Notes: generated from the sequence alone by a model not told the origin. Counted from the first letter of the stretch, positions 1 through 10,114 are shown. The stretch is DNA of 64,000 nucleotides from Tuwongella immobilis (GCF_901538355.1 NZ_LR593887.1:1588920-1652919), one strand, 5' to 3'. Made by a program: numbers and translations.

Positions 1-573
1 AATGCCCCAGACGCGCATGAGCAATTCTTCGCGAGAGACGGCCCGATTGCGATGTTGCAGCAAAAATTGCAAGACGGCCGATTCCGTTTCGGAGAGTTCC
101 ACGCGGTCGGTTTCGTCCCAGAGAATCTCGCGGCGGTTCAGGTCGATGCGGCCTCGACCGAGCATGGCCGCGTAGATTGGCACCGGGCGGGAGACGGTGC
201 GTCGCAGCACGGCTTCCACGCGAGCCAGCAGTTCGCGGGCGGAAAATGGTTTGACCACGTAATCGTCGGCACCCAATTTCAGTCCGCGAACGCGGTCTTC
301 TTCCGTGCCGCGCGCGGTAAGGATAATCACCGGCCGCTCGGGGCAAGCGCGACGAATTTCCGCCAGCACTTCCAACCCGTCGCGCTTGGGCAGCAGCAGA
401 TCCAGCAGCACCAAATCGACTCCCGGTTGCACCCCGGCGACAATTCCAGCAAGCCCATCGCCGGCTTCCAGCACTTCGTAACCGGTCAAGCGCAGCGCAT
501 CCACCACCCCGCGACGAATGGCTGGTTCATCTTCCACCACGGCCACGCGATGCACAATTGCTGCCGTTGTCAT
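1..573 (-). CDS. OmpR-family response regulator (partial, C-terminus off left edge)
   Basis: A two-component response regulator that would bind DNA when phosphorylated by a partner kinase. 191 codons are visible. The receiver domain covers about residues 8-122: acidic pair E14-D15, phospho-acceptor D58 in the strand VLLDLLLP, the ILTA threonine strand, and the conserved Lys in VVKPF. A winged-helix (Trans_reg_C) domain follows, with the usual LSETESAVLQFLL and SREELLMRVWG motifs, and runs off the window. The ATG at 573 is in place for a receiver domain. The cognate kinase is not in view and may lie beyond the left edge. Family is certain; the regulon is unknown. Confidence 0.93.
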   Translation of the reverse strand, partial: MTTAAIVHRVAVVEDEPAIRRGVVDALRLTGYEVLEAGDGLAGIVAGVQPGVDLVLLDLLLPKRDGLEVLAEIRRACPERPVIILTARGTEEDRVRGLKLGADDYVVKPFSARELLARVEAVLRRTVSRPVPIYAAMLGRGRIDLNRREILWDETDRVELSETESAVLQFLLQHRNRAVSREELLMRVWGI

Positions 574-671
574 GCTTTGCACTCCCGGGTCAGTTCACGC
601 AGGCATCCCCATGGGCATTCGTAAGGAACCCCACGGGGAAAGACGGGTTTCGCCAGCCAATCGTTTGTCAA

Positions 672-2459
672 TTACCGCGATTGGAATGACCCAATCGACA
701 CATTCAACGCCATTTCTAATCGATAAGTGTAATCGATGACCAATGGTTTGTCGGTATTTTGGCCCGGCTGCACGTTCACATCCCACCGCAGAAGGTTCTT
801 CGGAAGTTCATCCCGAACATACACCGGATCTTTCGACAATTCTGGTTTTTGCGTCATCATGGTCACGGCGATGGCGTTGCCATCCGCATACGGCACCCGG
901 TCCCACACTTGCAGCGTCACCGGCGTGGACTTGAAGGATTGCACCATGATTCGGTAGTCGAACTTAATGAGCTGATTGCCGCCCTGGGTGGTTCGGGTGC
1001 GATCGACCAGTTGCCGCGTCACCTGAATCTGCGGATCGACTCCGAATCCGACCGTGAATTGCTTGCCGATTGCCACCAACGGCAGTTGCAGCCGACCGAC
1101 GAAATCGGTGCCCATGTACATCGTCGATTCGCCAGGCAGAAGCACATATTCGCTCTTGTTCACCAGCGTGGCTTGACGGTAGACATGCGGCGACAGCACC
1201 GGAATGGCCTTGTAGTAAAATTCCGGGGTCAGTTCCAATCGGGTGATCTCGACAACTTGTTCATCCGATCGAGAGGGGAGCGAGACGCGGCCTTTCAGGG
1301 TGTAGGTCACACTGGGGCCATCTTCGACGCGGCTGCTCGTGTCGCGGGTCAGGGCATCCTTGGGCGTCAGCAATTCGCGGAAGGAATCGAGCGCGGCGGC
1401 CGAGTTGGCCAATCGGCTGCCATCTTCCGTCTTCAGATTGTTGTAGTTCATCTGGGCGGCGGCCCGTTGCTGACGCGATTGATCCGTTAATTGCTTGAGT
1501 TGCTCATCGGCCACTTTGCCACCCGGGAAATAAGCCCCCGGCGGCATTCCATTTTGGCCACCCGGCCCGGTCGGCCCCAACGGAACCGCCGCGACATCCA
1601 GCACTTTCAAATCGGGCGGGGCCGCATTCAGCATCGGTTGAGCGGTGGAGAGCTTGATTTCCACACCCGTCCAGTCTTCGCCGGTCATCTGCGTGAGCAT
1701 TGCCAGATATTCCACCGTGACCGGTTCTTTGTCTTTGCCGCTGCGGATCTTGTACTGCGGACGCCAGGCGACATTGTTGACCAGATAGTTCAGTTGGATT
1801 TTTCCCGGGGCGGCGTTCCCTTTATCCAGCGTGATGATGGCATCGCGTTCGGTGCGGCTGCTGCCGGCGGCTTTCTCGCTCCGTTGGCGTTGCAACAGCG
1901 ATAAATCCACCTTGCTGGCTTCGATCGATTGCGCCAGCGTGAGTTGCTCTTTGGCCATTTTCCCGCGGGTTTCCAGCACAAAATTCGCCAGTTCCAGCGT
2001 GCCTGCGCTGTTGAGTTGTCCCTTCTCGCTGAGCGTCGCCAGGGTGGCATTTGTGAACACTTCCATCTTGGTCAGCAGGGCGAGATTTTGCTCCAACGTT
2101 TTCAGTTCGCTTTCCAACTTTTGCTGGTTGAGCTGGTTGGTTTTGATCTGTGCGTCGAGCTTTCGCACTTCTTCGCGGGTATCTTCGGCAACGGCGGTGG
2201 CCCGGTAGCGGGTGCTCAGCACGCGAAGCCCTTCGCCGCCAGTGGCATACAACGATGACGATTCCGTCTGTTCCGGCAGTGGCGAGACGAGAATTTCCAT
2301 CGTCCCCGCACCTTCGGGAACCGAGACTTCTCGACTGACCAGCGCGGTGCCCGGATACACCGTCACCGATATGATTTTGCTGGCGGCGGCTTTCGGGGCT
2401 TGGGCAAATCCCAACGGCGCCATGGCCAGCATCAACAGGCAAACTCCAAGCGTTCGCAT
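672..2459 (-). CDS. DUF4139 (mucoidy inhibitor MuiA-like) secreted protein
   Basis: 595-residue exported protein of the MuiA/DUF4139 family, whose molecular role is not established. The chosen ATG (2459) starts a clear signal peptide (MRTLGVCLLMLAMAPLGFAQ) and has AAGGA eight bases upstream; an in-frame start at 2513 only adds a non-signal extension. After the signal come a DUF4140-type strand region (VTVYPGTALVSREV), a coiled-coil of about 100 residues, and the DUF4139 domain (VNNVAWRPQYKIR through LVIDYTYRLEM). A Pro/Gly-rich insert lies near residues 310-330. It follows the VWA gene at 2567-3718 on the same strand with a 107-bp gap, so the two may be cotranscribed. Confidence 0.88.
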   Translation of the reverse strand: MRTLGVCLLMLAMAPLGFAQAPKAAASKIISVTVYPGTALVSREVSVPEGAGTMEILVSPLPEQTESSSLYATGGEGLRVLSTRYRATAVAEDTREEVRKLDAQIKTNQLNQQKLESELKTLEQNLALLTKMEVFTNATLATLSEKGQLNSAGTLELANFVLETRGKMAKEQLTLAQSIEASKVDLSLLQRQRSEKAAGSSRTERDAIITLDKGNAAPGKIQLNYLVNNVAWRPQYKIRSGKDKEPVTVEYLAMLTQMTGEDWTGVEIKLSTAQPMLNAAPPDLKVLDVAAVPLGPTGPGGQNGMPPGAYFPGGKVADEQLKQLTDQSRQQRAAAQMNYNNLKTEDGSRLANSAAALDSFRELLTPKDALTRDTSSRVEDGPSVTYTLKGRVSLPSRSDEQVVEITRLELTPEFYYKAIPVLSPHVYRQATLVNKSEYVLLPGESTMYMGTDFVGRLQLPLVAIGKQFTVGFGVDPQIQVTRQLVDRTRTTQGGNQLIKFDYRIMVQSFKSTPVTLQVWDRVPYADGNAIAVTMMTQKPELSKDPVYVRDELPKNLLRWDVNVQPGQNTDKPLVIDYTYRLEMALNVSIGSFQSR

Positions 2460-2566
2460 CGAATCGATCCTTGTTCGAGAATGGAGAGGATGAATCCGTC
2501 GCACTCGGCCCATCGTGCCGAACCCACGGCGGATTCGGGAGATGCGGCCGAGGCGGCGGCACCGAA

Positions 2567-3718
2567 TTATTGGGGAATCACCAGTTCGCGTGTGGCGGCT
2601 TGTTCGCGGATGAGTTCTCGCAGGGCTTCATCGAACGCCTTTTCCGCGGACTTCTTCGGTTCCTTGGCGCGAGCGTCTCGCAGAAATGCTTCCCGTTTGG
2701 CGGCCAAGTCTTGAATGCGGGCTTGCAGTGCTTCGCGTTCTTTGCACTTGGCTTGGATGGCCGCTTCGCGTTTCTCGGGAGACAATTTGCGAAGTTCTTC
2801 CGGGAGTTGATCTTCGGGCAGATCCTTCAGTTGGAATTTGCTGTCGTTCTTGAGCCGATCGACCAGATCCCAGGCATCATTGCGATACAGTGCGGATGCC
2901 TTCGATGCCGATCGTGCGGCCCCAGCTGCGGGCGCGGCGGCTTCGGCGGCCTTGTCTTGGTCCATCTGCTTCTTGGCGGCTTCGAGTCGATCGTTGCCGT
3001 AGGCCAGATACGTCTTGTTCAATTCGCCGGAAAGTTTCCGCAAATCATCATCATGCGGCGTGGGGATTGGCTTATCCAACACGTTGCGATTTTGATCGAT
3101 GTTGACCCCCTTGCCGCCAGCAAGTCGGGCCAATTCCTTCCACAGCGGATCATCTCCCGATTCCGCCGAGGCACAATGGATGGTGTTGATGAGAATGTCC
3201 ATTCGGCGGGCCTGCCGCGCGACATCGGCAATCTTGAAGCGGGGATCTTGGTCCGCTCGTTCGTTGCCACACACAAACAGCAGCCGCAACGCCTTGGGAT
3301 TGGCCGACCACTTCAATTCGTCGAGTGCGGCCTTGGCCACTCCTGCGACATATTCTTCGCCGCCATAGGTGCGAAGGGCGTTGAGCCGTTTGTACACTTC
3401 GTCCAAATCGTTGGTGAGGTCCAATTCGCAGCGAATGAACCCGGCCCCCGCGGAATAGCGCGGGCTGCCGTAGGAGTATAACGCGACGCGAAGTTCCGGT
3501 GTCGGTTTGATCTTGCTGAAATCGTTGACAATGTCCCACAGCTTGATTTTGGCCGAATCAATCAAGCCATCCATGCTGTTGGATACATCCAGGCAAAGGA
3601 CCAAGTCCACGGGTTTGCCCACGACAATCGGCTTGGCCGATGCGGGGATGCTGCTGGCCAAGAGCAGGGCCAGCCCGGCCACGAAACGAATTCGCCACGA
3701 GGTTGCGTGCTTCGACAT
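2567..3718 (-). CDS. Secreted VWA (von Willebrand factor A) domain protein
   Basis: 383 residues. A signal peptide (LALLLASSIPASA) is followed by a VWA domain that begins VDLVLCLDVSNSMDG, giving an intact DxSxS metal-ion-dependent adhesion site. The C-terminal third is charged and coiled-coil-like, rich in Lys/Glu/Arg/Ala. The start at 3718 is chosen because GGAGGA sits seven bases upstream. The GTG at 3733 would lie within that ribosome-binding region. Likely periplasmic or surface-exposed; the ligand is unknown. Its neighbour downstream is the DUF4139 protein. No MoxR ATPase is adjacent, so a classical MoxR/VWA pair is not evident here. Confidence 0.85.
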   Translation of the reverse strand: MSKHATSWRIRFVAGLALLLASSIPASAKPIVVGKPVDLVLCLDVSNSMDGLIDSAKIKLWDIVNDFSKIKPTPELRVALYSYGSPRYSAGAGFIRCELDLTNDLDEVYKRLNALRTYGGEEYVAGVAKAALDELKWSANPKALRLLFVCGNERADQDPRFKIADVARQARRMDILINTIHCASAESGDDPLWKELARLAGGKGVNIDQNRNVLDKPIPTPHDDDLRKLSGELNKTYLAYGNDRLEAAKKQMDQDKAAEAAAPAAGAARSASKASALYRNDAWDLVDRLKNDSKFQLKDLPEDQLPEELRKLSPEKREAAIQAKCKEREALQARIQDLAAKREAFLRDARAKEPKKSAEKAFDEALRELIREQAATRELVIPQ

Positions 3719-3907
3719 GAGTTTATCCTCCACTCCGTTCGGATGAGGAACGCCTGATGGGAGAGTTCTCCGACGCAGGGCATTCTACCTAACTCGACGA
3801 GAAACCACGGTAACAAGATGGTAACGGTCGGAAATGGTCATCCCGCACGCGGTCGGATATCATGTCGAGTAGTCCCTGGAATGACTCTCGACGCAAGGAC
3901 ATCGACC

Positions 3908-4816
3908 ATGACAATCGCAATTTCGGAACCGGGCAAAACGCGGATCGGCTGGATTGGCACCGGGGTGATGGGCCGCTGGATGTGCCAGCACGCCATGAGC
4001 CACGGCTACAGCGCAACGGTCTACACGCGCTCCAAAGAGAAGGCGCAACCGCTGCTGGATCTCGGTGCCCAGTATGCAGATACGCCGAAAGCCGTGGCCG
4101 AACAATCCGATGTGATTTTCTCGATTGTCGGGTTCCCCAAGGATGTCCGGGAAGTGATGATCGGCGAGCATGGCGCGCTGGCCGGTGCCAAGCCCGGTGC
4201 CGTGCTCGTGGATATGACCACCAGCGATCCGAGTCTGGCCATCGAAATTTACCAAGCGGCCAAAGCCAAAGGCGTTCACAGCCTGGATGCCCCGGTTTCG
4301 GGAGGCGATGTCGGCGCGAAGAATGCCGCTCTTTCGATCATGATCGGCGGCGATCTCCACGTTGTGGAAGCGGTGAAACCGATCTTTCAGACCATGGGCA
4401 AAACCATTGTCCATCAGGGGCTTCCCGGCGCGGGCCAGCACACCAAGATGGTCAATCAGATCCTCATTTCCGCGAATATGATCGCGCTGTGTGAGGCTCT
4501 GCTGTACGGCTACAAAGCTGGGCTGAATCTCGAAACCGTGTTCCAATCCGTGAGCGTTGGCGCGGCTGGAAGCAAAGCCTTGGAAGTGTTGGGACCGCGA
4601 ATCCTGGCCCGGAATTTCGAGCCGGGATTCTACGTCGAGCATTTCATCAAAGATATGGGCATCGCCTTGGCCGAGGCGGAGAAGATGAATCTGGCCCTGC
4701 CCGGACTCGCACTCGCCAAGCAACTGTACGAGGCACTGCGGGCCCAAGGTTACGGCCGCAAGGGAACCCACGCACTCATGCTGGCCTTGGAAACCCTCAA
4801 CGGCATCCAGCGCTAA
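3908..4816 (+). CDS. NAD(P)-dependent beta-hydroxyacid dehydrogenase (3-hydroxyisobutyrate dehydrogenase family)
   Basis: 302 residues. An N-terminal Rossmann fold ([13 protein letters not shown]), the substrate-binding signature [12 protein letters not shown] and the catalytic Lys in TKMVNQ are all present, as in 3-hydroxyisobutyrate dehydrogenases and tartronate semialdehyde reductases. These enzymes oxidise or reduce small beta-hydroxyacids with NAD(P). The exact substrate cannot be read from the sequence. Start 3908 has AAGGA upstream; the longer frame back to 3818 reads as non-coding. The gene is alone on the plus strand, transcribed away from the VWA gene and towards the NHL-repeat gene, with a long hairpin in the shared 3' space. 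Confidence 0.9.
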   Translation: MTIAISEPGKTRIGWIGTGVMGRWMCQHAMSHGYSATVYTRSKEKAQPLLDLGAQYADTPKAVAEQSDVIFSIVGFPKDVREVMIGEHGALAGAKPGAVLVDMTTSDPSLAIEIYQAAKAKGVHSLDAPVSGGDVGAKNAALSIMIGGDLHVVEAVKPIFQTMGKTIVHQGLPGAGQHTKMVNQILISANMIALCEALLYGYKAGLNLETVFQSVSVGAAGSKALEVLGPRILARNFEPGFYVEHFIKDMGIALAEAEKMNLALPGLALAKQLYEALRAQGYGRKGTHALMLALETLNGIQR

Positions 4817-4848
4817 GCGGATTGCGGATTATCAATCGCATCCGATCG

Positions 4849-4890
4849 CGGATCATTCGATGGTGTGGGAATCGCCTGTCGAATGATCCG
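4849..4890. terminator. Perfect 12-bp inverted repeat between convergent genes
   Basis: CGGATCATTCGA (4849-4860) pairs exactly with TCGAATGATCCG (4879-4890) across an 18-base loop and is followed by TTTCTGTTTC. It lies in the gap between the 3' ends of the dehydrogenase and the NHL-repeat gene, so a bidirectional transcription terminator is the simplest reading. The T-tract is imperfect. Confidence 0.6.
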
Positions 4891-4932
4891 TTTCTGTTTC
4901 GCAATCGCATCATGTTTCGGTGATTTCGGCGA

Positions 4933-6018
4933 TCATTTGGTTTTCAGCGGCAACCGGCGAATGCGATGATTTTCGCTATCGCTAATCAGCAAACTGCCAT
5001 CGCGATCGATGAACACACCATGCGGGCGGGCCAACCGACACGATTTCGGATCGCCGTCGGGGCCATCTCCTTTTTGGCCGGTGCCGACGATCAATTCCAG
5101 CGTTCCCGTGCGGATGTCGATCATGCGCACCGAGTGCGATTCGGTATCGGCGAGGTAGATATTGCCAGAAGCATCGAGCGCGACGCCTTTCGGGCCGGAA
5201 AGCGTGGCCTTCAATGCCGGGCCGCCGTTGCCGGTGAATCCGGATTTCCCGGTGCCCGCAACTCGGGTAATGGTGCCGGTTTTGGCATCGAGCCGCAGCA
5301 CCGCGTTGCCTTCTCGCAATGCCAGCCACAACGTGCCATCGGGTGCAAACGCCAACGCACGCGGCCCATGCAGCGGCGAACCGTGAATGGGTGAGCCATC
5401 CGGGGCCGTCTTCTTTTCGCCGGTTCCGGAGAATGTCGAAATCGTGCCCGATTTCAGATCAATTTTGCGAATGCGATGATTGAGAATATCGCACACCAAC
5501 AGATTGCCCATCGGATCGAACGCAAGCGAATGCGGCTGATTGAGTTGCGCTCGCACCGCCAGCCCATCATCGCCCGAATAGCCCGCTTTGCCGGTGCCAG
5601 CGACCGTGGAGATGATCCCAGTTTTGGCATCGACTCGACGCACGACATGATTGCCGATTTCGACAAAATAGAGGTGCCCATCTCGGTCCCAAGCGACTTC
5701 ATACGGCTGATTCAACCCCGCCGCCGTGGCCGGACCACCATCGCCGCTGTAGCTGCGTTTGCCATTCCCGGCGACGGTTTGGATGATGCCCTCGGGCGAG
5801 ATTTTGCGAACGCGATTGTTATCGACATCGCAGAAGTACAACGCCCCATCCGGCCCTCGCCCCAGCGCAAAGGGATTATTCACCAGGGCTTGCGTCGCCG
5901 GGCCGTGATCGCCGGCGAAGCCTTTTTTCCCGGTGCCGGCGATTGTGGTGACTTCGCTTGCCAGTCCCGCCATGCTGCTGCCCAAGAGCATGGCCATGCC
6001 GATCATCCACCGCATCAT
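4933..6018 (-). CDS. Secreted NHL-repeat beta-propeller protein
   Basis: 361 residues: a signal peptide (MIGMAMLLGSSMAGLAS) followed by about six NHL repeats of the type AGTGKxGFxGDxGPAxxAxLxxPxxVAxDxxG, which form a six-bladed propeller. Such proteins are common in planctomycetes and probably bind ligands or proteins outside the cytoplasm. No enzymatic motif is seen. Start 6018 has GGAG six bases upstream; a longer frame upstream reads as Arg-rich non-coding sequence. The gene sits 134 bp downstream of the membrane protein at 6153-8390, on the same strand. Confidence 0.87.
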   Translation of the reverse strand: MMRWMIGMAMLLGSSMAGLASEVTTIAGTGKKGFAGDHGPATQALVNNPFALGRGPDGALYFCDVDNNRVRKISPEGIIQTVAGNGKRSYSGDGGPATAAGLNQPYEVAWDRDGHLYFVEIGNHVVRRVDAKTGIISTVAGTGKAGYSGDDGLAVRAQLNQPHSLAFDPMGNLLVCDILNHRIRKIDLKSGTISTFSGTGEKKTAPDGSPIHGSPLHGPRALAFAPDGTLWLALREGNAVLRLDAKTGTITRVAGTGKSGFTGNGGPALKATLSGPKGVALDASGNIYLADTESHSVRMIDIRTGTLELIVGTGQKGDGPDGDPKSCRLARPHGVFIDRDGSLLISDSENHRIRRLPLKTK

Positions 6019-6152
6019 GGTGTCTCCTCGAAATCTGCGGAATCGCTGGCCGCGCCGCGTGAGCGAACCCGCGACGGTTGCAATTCTTGCCGCCGATTGT
6101 ACTGCACCTCGGCGATGGGTTCCGCCAGCGATTTCGGCCACCGCAGCGATTC

Positions 6153-8390
6153 TCAACGAATCTTCTCAAACGGATCTTCCATTGGCGGTAACGGAGTCGG
6201 CTTCACCGATCCAGCTTTGGACTTCGGGGCATCGGAAGTCGGCGATTTGGACTTATCTCCCGACTTGTCCGACTTGGGATCCGACTTGGTGGGTTTGGGA
6301 TCACCGCTTCCCGGGCCACGGAAGTCTTTCAACGGATCGAATTTGGGCATATCGTCGAAGTTGGGAACGCCGATTGGCGGAAGCATCGGCATCTCGGGGA
6401 CTTTGAACGGGGGCACTTCCGGCATCTGGAATTTCGGCATGAAATCATTCTTGGGTCCAAATTTCGGCAGATCCTTCAGCGGATCCCAGTTTGGCATTCC
6501 CGGCAGCGGCACGCCGCCTGGCATTCCCGGCATTCCCGGAATCCCGCCGGGCGGATTCGCGGCTTGGTTGCTGGCCACGGCGGAGAAGCTGAACGAATTC
6601 GGGGCGGTGCCGGGATTCAGCGCAAAGCCACGGATCAAGCGTGCGGACATATCGTAAAAGCTGGAGTAGAGAATGACCGCATACGGTGCCCAGGCCGGGT
6701 CGCTGGGGTTGGCATCGTATTTGAGTTCGCGGAGCGGTTCGGATTGAATCTTCTTGGTGAATTCGCGTTTGTCACCATCGGGGCGAATGCGGATGGTCCA
6801 GGCGATATCGTAGCCACGCAACAAGCCTTTGATGGAATTGTTGTCGGAGTCCGTGTACAAATACAGCCGACCGCTGGGGAAGATGCGGTACGCCACCTGG
6901 AATGTCGGAATTGCGCCCGCTTCGGCGAGGTCAAATTCCAGCACGTCTTGCTGGATGGCCTGTTGAAACGCGGCCCGAATTCGCTCGAAAATCACTTTTT
7001 CGCGGATGGCGATTTGTTCTTCCAGGAAGGTGTCGCCCAGCGGCAAAATCGGCGAACCGCCTGGCAGAGTGGCGGCGACATCCTTCAATCGCGGCTCCGC
7101 TTGCATGCGAATGTCCTGAATTTGTTGCTCGGTTGCCTTCTGTTCGGCCGTCTTAGGCAGCGGCTCGGCTTCGTGTTGGAAGCCGATTGTGATGACCGGG
7201 CTGGAGGCATTCTTCAGCGATTCCAACACCGCAACCATGGCTTGCAGCAATTCCGGCGAGACATCATCGTCTTTGGAATTGTCGGCCCGTTTCTTGAGGT
7301 CGGCAATCGCCCGATCATAATACACGCCAATGGCTTGTGATGCTTCGGCACGGTGTCGCGTGTTGCGGTTATCGGCGAGATAATCCCGCAGCGACGATGG
7401 CGAATCATTCGCATCCGCAGACAATTGCGCTCTGCGGAACATCTGATCGTCGCGCATTTCCAGCACGGCGGTCAAATGTCGGCCCTCGGGGTACCGCTTC
7501 AAATAGTCATCATGCGGCGTGGAATTGCCGGTGATCGGTTCGGGAATCGCGGCAAACAGGCGCTCATCTTCCAAAAACCGATCCAGAATTCCGCAGCCCT
7601 GCCACGCAAGTGCCCCAATTCCGCAGGCGATGGCCAACCGTGGGAACCATCCCATGGAACGATGGGCGTTTTCGGGATGCGGATCGCTGGTGACCAGCTG
7701 CAACATGGGAGGATTGGGAATCGATTCGGGCAAGACGAAATCGCCGCCGCCGGTCCGCACATAACTGGCCGCCCACGCCGTGGCCCGACCCGGATTCACC
7801 CGCACGGATAGCCGCACGGATTCATCTTCCGAATTCCGCAGGGCGATTTGCAGATCGAGAAAATTCATCAACTGCTCGGCGGTGGTTTTGGCCGCCAGCA
7901 CAATTGGCACCTGGCGATCGGTGAACACCAGTTGCAGCGTGGTATACAGGTACGCGTATCCGGTGCTGGTGTGGGTGCCGGTGGTGCTGCGAAGGTTGTC
8001 CAGAGGATAGGCGGTAATGGAATTGCCACGAACTTCCCACAGATGCAGGGCATCGGCATACAAAAACGACTGAAATTCGGCTGTCGGTTTCGGTCGGCGG
8101 AATTTGCTGATCGCGGCGAACAGCCCGACACAGCCGATGGTGGCGAGCAAACCTTGCACGATCGGCAGCCACCCATAATCGCTGATGGAGCCATTGAGCG
8201 TGATGGCGACCACCCCCGCGAGCGCGACGATGCCGAGCAGCAGCATCCAGGTCGCACCGGCGCGCGGGTTGGGAAGGCTCTCGGCCGAGCGGCGGATGAA
8301 TAGGCCGGGAGCGTTGCGGCCCGAAGTGGCGTCGAGTTCGGACAGATACTGCCGAACCTCGGGATCGAGCTGATGCGGTGCGTAAGTCAT
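6153..8390 (-). CDS. Unknown multidomain membrane protein with Pro/Lys-rich tail
   Basis: 745 residues, not assigned to a family. Two transmembrane segments lie near residues 48-95 (WMLLLGIVALAGVVAITL and LLATIGCVGLFAAI), and a third hydrophobic stretch (LAIACGIGALAWQGCGIL) lies near residue 260. Between and after them are soluble alpha/beta-like regions. The last roughly 130 residues are low-complexity: repeated Pro-Gly-Met turns (GGIPGMPGMPGGVPLPGM), FDPLKDF/WDPLKDL repeats, and a Lys/Asp/Ser stretch. Start 8390 is preferred because the sequence upstream to 8453 lacks coding character. The tail suggests an envelope-spanning or protein-binding linker; this is inference only. Confidence 0.75.
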   Translation of the reverse strand: MTYAPHQLDPEVRQYLSELDATSGRNAPGLFIRRSAESLPNPRAGATWMLLLGIVALAGVVAITLNGSISDYGWLPIVQGLLATIGCVGLFAAISKFRRPKPTAEFQSFLYADALHLWEVRGNSITAYPLDNLRSTTGTHTSTGYAYLYTTLQLVFTDRQVPIVLAAKTTAEQLMNFLDLQIALRNSEDESVRLSVRVNPGRATAWAASYVRTGGGDFVLPESIPNPPMLQLVTSDPHPENAHRSMGWFPRLAIACGIGALAWQGCGILDRFLEDERLFAAIPEPITGNSTPHDDYLKRYPEGRHLTAVLEMRDDQMFRRAQLSADANDSPSSLRDYLADNRNTRHRAEASQAIGVYYDRAIADLKKRADNSKDDDVSPELLQAMVAVLESLKNASSPVITIGFQHEAEPLPKTAEQKATEQQIQDIRMQAEPRLKDVAATLPGGSPILPLGDTFLEEQIAIREKVIFERIRAAFQQAIQQDVLEFDLAEAGAIPTFQVAYRIFPSGRLYLYTDSDNNSIKGLLRGYDIAWTIRIRPDGDKREFTKKIQSEPLRELKYDANPSDPAWAPYAVILYSSFYDMSARLIRGFALNPGTAPNSFSFSAVASNQAANPPGGIPGMPGMPGGVPLPGMPNWDPLKDLPKFGPKNDFMPKFQMPEVPPFKVPEMPMLPPIGVPNFDDMPKFDPLKDFRGPGSGDPKPTKSDPKSDKSGDKSKSPTSDAPKSKAGSVKPTPLPPMEDPFEKIR

Positions 8391-8509
8391 TGAAATTCTC
8401 GTCGAGGTCGCCGAATTTGGTTGAATTGCAATCGCATCCGATCGGCGTGTCAACTAAATTCGTTGGATATTCATGCAAATTTTACCGCTCGTCTGGACCG
8501 TTATCCCGG

Positions 8510-10114
8510 TTATTCACGGTGACGGAGTCCCAGGCGGATGTCTGCAATGGATAACGTCGGGCGACCGGAAAGGTGACGGAATTGTTCGGATTCGCGATCG
8601 TTGACATAGCGATCGAATCCGAGGCGGGCCAATTGTGGAAGCGCGGTCGTTGGCGGCATCTGGTTGAGCCAATCCAGCGAAAATTCGCTTCCGGTTTGCA
8701 GCGATTGCAACTGCGGCAGTTCCAAGTGATCAAACACCATGGGCTTCCATTGGTCGCGCGGCGCATCCCAGATGATGTTCAGACTGGCCAGCGAGGGGAT
8801 GCGCGACAGAATTGGCCCCCAGGGACGATCGGGAATCGACCGGGTGCCAATCTTGAGATGGGCGAGTCGGGGTAATTCGGCGGCAGCAATGGTTCGCAAG
8901 AGGCTGGAGCTGGTTTCGTTGGATGGGGTGGGACGATCGGTTGCCAGCAGATCGATCGATTCGAGCGATTCGGCAAAATCCGCCAGATTCAACGGGCGAA
9001 ATGCCTCTTCGGTCAGCCCGCATTCGCCGATTTCCAAATGCCGCAGGTGGGGCCAGTGGCCGAACAAAATCAGATGGTGGAATCCTTCATCGCGGATGCG
9101 ATTTTGATCGAGAAGCAGTCGTCGCAATTGCGGGAAGCTGCCGCGTCGGGTGAGCAATCGCAGATCATCCGCATTCAGTTGGCAATGGGTGAATCCGAGT
9201 TCGCGGAGATTGGGAAAATCGTCGCGGTTGGCCAAGAGCCGCAAGGCCGCGCCGCTGCACTGCATGCGCGCGCAGAGCAGGGATTCCAATCGTTGCGAGA
9301 TGCCATGGTCGATCAGTTGTCGCAAGGTTAGCTCGCCAAGTTGGCCACTGCCGCGCAGTTGCAAGTGCGTCAGCTGTCGAAATGGGCCGTATCGGAAGTA
9401 TTCGGCGAGTGTTGCATCGTTCACCTGCGCTTCCATTTTCAGGCGCTGGATGGCCGATTCGCCCAGCCAGCGTGCGAAGGTTTCTCGGGCACTCGTTTCG
9501 AACTCGACGAATCCGGTTTCGAGCCGTTGCAACCGATGGGCAGGCATCATGCGTTGCAGCAAGTGCATTGCGGTGTCATCGAAATGAATGGCGACCAGGA
9601 ACAAATCGGGGTAATCGCTCCATCCATCGGGAAATCGGGTGAAGTTGACGTATTCCTGCCAAGCCTTTTCGGCGATTCCCAATCGGGAGAAGGTGAACTG
9701 CCGCATCATCTCATTGGGAAAGGGGTTGCGTGAGAATTGCGGGAAATGCGGCACATTCCCACTCACTTCCCCCAACCAGACCGTATCGAGCGATCCGTTG
9801 CGAAACGGTGGGCAACCGGAGTATCGAGGCGAGTAGAGATCGAAATCGCTATACGACTCGAAGTCGGTTTTGGGATAGTCTGCGATGTGCCAGCGGCGGT
9901 AATGTTGGTCGAGAAGTTGTTCGATGCGAATGAGGCGATTGAGCCGATCGGGGAAGGGCAGGTCGGGATTGGCACTCAGTTGGCATTGCAGGCGAATGAG
10001 TTCCGCCCGCTCGAATTGGCCGGTTTCTTCGAGATAATCCGCGAAAATCAACCGCGGGGCCAGTTCCAGTCGGTTGGCACCAATCGCTTGCAGCAGCGCA
10101 TCGCGGGGATTCAT
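8510..10114 (-). CDS. TIGR02996 repeat-companion domain protein with leucine-rich repeats
   Basis: 534 residues. The N-terminus (MNPRDALLQAIGANRLELA, then RLIFADYLEETGQ and RAELIRLQCQL) matches the planctomycete TIGR02996 domain, which typically sits in front of leucine-rich repeats. From about residue 200 there are irregular LRR-like units (LTHLQLRGSGQLGELTLRQL; NLRELGFTHCQLNADDLRLL; HLRHLEIGECGLTEEAF). Start 10114 has GGGAG upstream and the canonical domain start; the open frame extends much further upstream but reads as Pro/Arg-rich antisense sequence. Function unknown, probably protein interaction. A second member of the family lies at 63286. Confidence 0.86.
   Translation of the reverse strand: MNPRDALLQAIGANRLELAPRLIFADYLEETGQFERAELIRLQCQLSANPDLPFPDRLNRLIRIEQLLDQHYRRWHIADYPKTDFESYSDFDLYSPRYSGCPPFRNGSLDTVWLGEVSGNVPHFPQFSRNPFPNEMMRQFTFSRLGIAEKAWQEYVNFTRFPDGWSDYPDLFLVAIHFDDTAMHLLQRMMPAHRLQRLETGFVEFETSARETFARWLGESAIQRLKMEAQVNDATLAEYFRYGPFRQLTHLQLRGSGQLGELTLRQLIDHGISQRLESLLCARMQCSGAALRLLANRDDFPNLRELGFTHCQLNADDLRLLTRRGSFPQLRRLLLDQNRIRDEGFHHLILFGHWPHLRHLEIGECGLTEEAFRPLNLADFAESLESIDLLATDRPTPSNETSSSLLRTIAAAELPRLAHLKIGTRSIPDRPWGPILSRIPSLASLNIIWDAPRDQWKPMVFDHLELPQLQSLQTGSEFSLDWLNQMPPTTALPQLARLGFDRYVNDRESEQFRHLSGRPTLSIADIRLGLRHRE

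Noticed and set aside
3049-7520. Shared DNA string around TCATCATGCGGCGTGG at about 3050 and 7505
   Set aside because: Both lie in coding sequence for a TPHDD peptide in unrelated proteins. The match is short and is probably chance.
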